Assembly: GCF_006716485.1 (NCBI RefSeq) | Contig: NZ_VFPD01000001.1 | Span: forward strand, 1,050,999-1,114,998 | Direction of reading: 5' to 3' | From: Chryseobacterium aquifrigidense | GTDB taxonomy: Bacteria > Bacteroidota > Bacteroidia > Flavobacteriales > Weeksellaceae | DNA: 64,000 bases | Shown here: positions 60,366-64,000 of the stretch, piece by piece | Layout: each line of letters opens with the position of its first letter | How positions within the stretch are numbered: position 1 is the first letter of the stretch | Translations under genes and position numbers: made by a program | Notes under the pieces: generated by a model | Database searches by the model: none | What the model saw: the letters and a program-made list of their open reading frames with translations, nothing else | Told to the model about the DNA's origin: nothing

Positions 60366-63300
60366 ATGAAGAAGCTCCAAGATATTCTTATCTCAACCAG
60401 GACAATGGCTGTATTGTTGCTGGTGTACGCATTCGCGATGGCTTATGCAACGTTCTTAGAAAACGACTACGGAACTCCTACAGCAAAAGCATTAATTTAT
60501 GAGGCTAAATGGTTCGAACTGATCATGGTCTTACTGATTCTCAATTTCATAGGAAATATCGGAAGATACAGACTGTGGAAAAAAGATAAGTGGCCGGTTC
60601 TTGTTTTCCACCTTGCCTTTATTTTTATTTTTATCGGTGGTGCTATCACCAGATATATCAGTTTTGAAGGACAAATGCACATCAGAGAGGGTGAAACATC
60701 CAACGAAATCGTAACCGATAAAAACTTCTTTAAAATTCAGATCGAAGAAAAAGGTGATGTGCTGAATTATCAGGATGTTCCTTATCTGATGTCTCCGTTA
60801 CACAAAGATCTGAAAGCAACTTATGACTTCCACGGAAAAGAAGTGAAAGTGTTTGCTAAGGAATACATCCAAAGAAAAAAAGACAGCCTTGTCGCTGAAC
60901 CAAACGGTGCTGAATATCTTCATTTGGTTTCTACCGGAACTACCGGAAGACAGAACATTTACATCAAACCGGGAGAAACAAAATCCATTAACGGTACTTT
61001 GGTGACATTCAACAGAGCCATTGAAGGTGCTGTTGAATTCAAAAATGAAGGCGGAAAATTATTCATCAAAACTCCTGTAGATGCAAGCTATATGACCATG
61101 GCAACACAGGCAACAGGAAGTACAGTGAAAGATGAATTCCAGCCTTTGGCACTCAGAAGTTTATATACTATCAACGAACTGAAGCTGGTAGTACCTGAAG
61201 GTCTTAAAAAAGGAAGACTGATGGCGATTGAAGGCGACAGAAAGAAAGATGCTAACGTGCCGGATATGCTTCAGATTGAGCTTCAGGGACCGAAAACAAA
61301 ACAAATTGTAGATCTTTCTGTTGAAAAAGGAAATCCAAACGCTTACAAGCAGGTTACTATGGATGGATTAAACATTATGGTAGGATTTGGTCCTAAAGTA
61401 TACAACACGCCTTTCGCATTGAAACTGGATGACTTTGTGATGGAAACTTATCCGGGAAGTTCATCTCCAAGTGCTTACGAAAGCCATGTGAAAATCATTG
61501 ATGAAGGTAAAGAAACTCCTTATAAAATCTATATGAACCACGTTCTTAACCATAAAGGATACCGTTTCTTCCAGTCGAGTTTTGATCCGGACAGAATGGG
61601 AACCGTTCTTTCTGTAAACCACGATTACTGGGGAACTTTGATCTCTTACATCGGATACGGACTTTTATTCTTAGGAATGTTTGTGATCTTCTTCTGGAAA
61701 GGAACTCATTTCTGGAAATTAAATAAGATGCTTGCTGACGTTAACAAAAAGAAAGCAGCGGGTATACTTTTATTGTTCTTAAGCTTAGGCTTAAATGCTC
61801 AAAAAATTGAAACTCATGGAACAACCGACGGAAGCAGAGAACATATCCATGTGGAAGGGGACAACCATTCCCATGCTCCGGCTCCGTCTGCCCAGCCGCT
61901 TGATGGCGCTGCTCCGAAGCAGAACTCTCTGGCAACTCCAATGGGGAAAATGAGATCCATTTCTCCGGATGAAATCATTGCAAGAAACAAAATCAGCAAA
62001 GAACATGCAGATAAATTCGGATATCTTTTAGTGCAAAGTTTTGAAGGAAGAATTGTTCCTATCAACACAGAAGCATTAGATGTTTTAAGAAAATTATACA
62101 AAAAAGACGAATTCAAAGGAACAGACGGAAAGTCTCTTACTGCTAACCAGTGGTTCCTTTCTATCAATACAGACACCCCAAGCTGGACAATGGTTCCAAT
62201 GATCAAAGTAGGACCTAAAGGTGGTGATGAACTGAAAAATAAAACAAAGGCCAATGAAGATGGATATACTTCACTGATGAACCTTTTCCCTGCAGATGCA
62301 AACGGAAATTTAACATATATCCTTGAACACGACTATAACACAGCTTTCCGTAAAAAACCTGCTGAACAAACAAACTACGATAAAGAAGTAATTGCTGTCA
62401 ACGAAAGAGTGCAGATCTTCAATGAGTTCTTCAGCGGCCAGTTTATGAGAATTGTTCCTGTGAAAAATGATGCCAACCATACATGGCATTCATGGTTAGA
62501 CCAGAAGTTCGAACCGGACATGGAATCTCAGCAGGTAATGGGACCTTATTTTGCAGAAGCGCTTACGGCACAAAAAACCGGTGACTGGAGCAAAGCAGAT
62601 GCGGAATTGGCTAAACTTTCAGAATATCAGCAGAAATGGGGGAAAGCCGTAGTTCCTGCTAAATCTAAAGTTGATCTTGAAGTATTTATGAATAAAGCAG
62701 ATATCAACTTCAAATTGTTGATTTTCTATACGCTTGTTGGAGGACTTCTTCTGATCTTAGGATTTGTTGAGCTGTTCAAATCAAATAAAGTATTAAACAA
62801 AGTAATTAAAGCAATCATTGCGGTTGGTTTAATTGGATATCTGTGTCATTTCTTAGGACTTGTTGCAAGATGGTATATCTCTGGACACGCTCCCTGGAGT
62901 AACGGATATGAAGCCATTATCTTTATTTCCTGGGTAGGTATTACAGCCGGTTTAATCCTGTACAGAAATGCCAATGCACTGATTCCTGCAGCAGGATTTA
63001 TGGTAGCAGTTATTATGATGGGATTTGCTCACGGAGGTTCAGCTCTTGATCCGCAGATCACGCCGCTTGTTCCGGTATTGAAATCATATTGGTTAATTGT
63101 TCACGTAGCAATTATTACTTCAAGTTATGGATTCTTCGCACTCTCCATGATCATTGCTGTAATCTCATTGGTATTCTATATCATCTCCAATAAAGAAACG
63201 TATAAAATTCACCATGATACTACATTAAAGGAACTGGTAATTGTTTCTGAAATGTCATTAACCATCGGATTGTTTGCTTTAACAGTAGGAAACTTCTTAG

Positions 63301-63635
63301 GAGGAATCTGGGCCAACGAATCATGGGGAAGATATTGGAGCTGGGACCCGAAAGAAACATGGGCTTTCATTTCCATCATGGTATATGCATTTGTACTGCA
63401 CATGAGATTAGTACCTGGATTGAGAAGCAGATGGGCATTCCACGTAGCAACAATGTTTGCATTCTGTTCCATGGTAATGACTTATTTTGGAGTAAACTAT
63501 TACCTGAGCGGACTTCACTCATACGCAGCAGGAGATCCGGTACCGGTACCAGCCTGGGTATACATCGGAATCTCAACAATGATTATTTTATCAGCTGTTT
63601 CTTATATAAAGTTTAAAGCTTTAACAAAGAAATAA
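60366..63635 (+). CDS. ccsA: cytochrome c biogenesis protein, fused ResB-CcsA (system II)
   Basis: A 1089-residue membrane protein uniting both halves of system II cytochrome c synthetase. The N-terminal ResB/CcsB-like part has helices at about 13-32, 50-66, 78-98 and a large periplasmic domain, then a helix near 425-445. The C-terminal CcsA part (about 790-1085) carries the heme-handling WWD motif: WGRYWSWDPKETWAF, with His residues in the flanking helices (LCHFLGLVARWYISGHAPW). It delivers heme to apocytochrome c on the outer side of the inner membrane. The long middle region with His-rich SREHIHVEGDNHSHAPAPS is Bacteroidetes-typical. Ends before a strong terminator. Confidence 0.93.
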   Translation: MKKLQDILISTRTMAVLLLVYAFAMAYATFLENDYGTPTAKALIYEAKWFELIMVLLILNFIGNIGRYRLWKKDKWPVLVFHLAFIFIFIGGAITRYISFEGQMHIREGETSNEIVTDKNFFKIQIEEKGDVLNYQDVPYLMSPLHKDLKATYDFHGKEVKVFAKEYIQRKKDSLVAEPNGAEYLHLVSTGTTGRQNIYIKPGETKSINGTLVTFNRAIEGAVEFKNEGGKLFIKTPVDASYMTMATQATGSTVKDEFQPLALRSLYTINELKLVVPEGLKKGRLMAIEGDRKKDANVPDMLQIELQGPKTKQIVDLSVEKGNPNAYKQVTMDGLNIMVGFGPKVYNTPFALKLDDFVMETYPGSSSPSAYESHVKIIDEGKETPYKIYMNHVLNHKGYRFFQSSFDPDRMGTVLSVNHDYWGTLISYIGYGLLFLGMFVIFFWKGTHFWKLNKMLADVNKKKAAGILLLFLSLGLNAQKIETHGTTDGSREHIHVEGDNHSHAPAPSAQPLDGAAPKQNSLATPMGKMRSISPDEIIARNKISKEHADKFGYLLVQSFEGRIVPINTEALDVLRKLYKKDEFKGTDGKSLTANQWFLSINTDTPSWTMVPMIKVGPKGGDELKNKTKANEDGYTSLMNLFPADANGNLTYILEHDYNTAFRKKPAEQTNYDKEVIAVNERVQIFNEFFSGQFMRIVPVKNDANHTWHSWLDQKFEPDMESQQVMGPYFAEALTAQKTGDWSKADAELAKLSEYQQKWGKAVVPAKSKVDLEVFMNKADINFKLLIFYTLVGGLLLILGFVELFKSNKVLNKVIKAIIAVGLIGYLCHFLGLVARWYISGHAPWSNGYEAIIFISWVGITAGLILYRNANALIPAAGFMVAVIMMGFAHGGSALDPQITPLVPVLKSYWLIVHVAIITSSYGFFALSMIIAVISLVFYIISNKETYKIHHDTTLKELVIVSEMSLTIGLFALTVGNFLGGIWANESWGRYWSWDPKETWAFISIMVYAFVLHMRLVPGLRSRWAFHVATMFAFCSMVMTYFGVNYYLSGLHSYAAGDPVPVPAWVYIGISTMIILSAVSYIKFKALTKK

Positions 63636-63655
63636 CGATCTGAACATAAAAAATA

Positions 63656-63688
63656 AAATCCCGGAATTTACTTTCCGGGATTTTTTTA
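63656..63688 (+). terminator. terminator of the cytochrome c biogenesis gene
   Basis: 11-bp perfect stem AAATCCCGGAA / TTCCGGGATTT, loop 6 nt, then T-run. Confidence 0.85.
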
Positions 63689-63720
63689 TTTCTATTGTTT
63701 TAGTATTGGCGAGCCGTTTT

Positions 63721-63821
63721 AACGCTAAGTTTCGCAATGATTTTTATGATGATAAAATATCGTTCGCAAAGGCGTTTCACTCAGCAAATAAACTGGTCTT
63801 AGCTAAACGAAGTGGCTTTGC
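63721..63821. repeat. tandem repeat unit 1 at the window end
   Basis: 101 bp starting AACGCTAAGTTTCGCAATGA; repeated with one mismatch at 63900-64000 after a 78-bp spacer. It shares an AACGC-AAG-CGCAA theme with the MITE-like family. No gene inside. Confidence 0.7.
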
Positions 63822-63899
63822 GAACAAAAATATGATACATCGCAATAAATTAACCTAGTGAACCTTGCGTTAAATTAAATATTGAGAATCTCGAATTCT

Positions 63900-64000
63900 A
63901 ACGTTAAGTTTCGCAATGATTTTTATGATGATAAAATATCGTTCGCAAAGGCGTTTCACTCAGCAAATAAACTGGTCTTAGCTAAACGAAGTGGCTTTGC
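63900..64000. repeat. tandem repeat unit 2, cut by the window edge
   Basis: Second copy of the 63721-63821 unit (period 179 bp), one base different (AACGTTAAG). It continues past the window, so the number of copies is unknown. The spacer contains CCTTGCGTTAAATTAAATAT. Confidence 0.7.

Noticed and set aside
61814..62254. Long open frame opposite to the cytochrome c biogenesis gene
   Set aside because: Antisense to a well-supported gene, with no family signal.
63721..64000. CRISPR-like or rRNA-like repeat at the window end
   Set aside because: The repeats are 101 bp and almost identical with a 78-bp spacer; only one full period is visible.

Overview
The window looks like chromosomal DNA of a Chryseobacterium-type flavobacterium (Bacteroidetes). 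The evidence is low GC, promoters of the Bacteroidetes type (TTG, about 20 bp, TAnnTTTG) with very short leaders and little sign of Shine-Dalgarno sequences, a type IX secretion component (PorQ), a secreted protein with a type IX sorting tail, and many lipoproteins with a Cys lipobox. No prophage, CRISPR array or rRNA operon was seen; there is one tRNA-Arg(CCT).

Layout. 1-7.3 kb is accessory: the start of a TonB siderophore receptor, a small Cys/His-rich secreted protein, RidA, a repetitive intergenic zone with a duplicated promoter block, a type IX substrate, a CocE-like hydrolase, a leftover M1 peptidase tail, and a TetR-VOC pair with matching palindromic operators. 7.5-12.6 kb holds an orphan CHASE3 hybrid histidine kinase and a predicted beta-rich surface protein. 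12.7-25.7 kb contains a lipoprotein, the tRNA, an S41 peptidase, epoxide hydrolase, a SAM methyltransferase, uvrA, a TonB receptor, and small proteins. 25.8-32.9 kb is a beta-oxidation operon (acyl-CoA dehydrogenase, thiolase, fused hydroxyacyl-CoA dehydrogenase/enoyl-CoA hydratase, MarR regulator). Two different selfish or mobile-looking genes sit between its enzyme genes: a four-helix-bundle intervening-sequence gene and a REP-associated Y1 transposase with inverted REP copies on both sides. A 34-bp perfect palindrome overlaps the operon promoter.

33.0-36.6 kb is a siderophore/heme-type ABC transporter whose ATPase and permease genes are separated by about 1.7 kb of repeats: MITE-like elements with inverted ends, two decayed copies of the permease 3' end, and a frameshifted GxxExxY gene. 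36.7-46.3 kb is mostly core: a TlpA-like thioredoxin, a PaaE-like reductase, a SanA-like protein, a BamA-family outer-membrane protein overlapping a TrmH methyltransferase head to head, envelope-stress proteins, cmk, porQ and pyrH. A lipase and a lipoprotein lie between pyrH and frr. 50-64 kb carries a FabH-like synthase, an LptF/G permease, LolA, FtsK, a secreted isochorismatase-family hydrolase, a Crp-type regulator, an M50 peptidase-TPR fusion and a fused ResB-CcsA cytochrome c biogenesis protein, and ends in a tandem repeat cut by the window edge.

Many start codons were moved downstream of the longest frame because a TAnnTTTG element lies inside the longer version. All calls come from reading the sequence; no searches were run.
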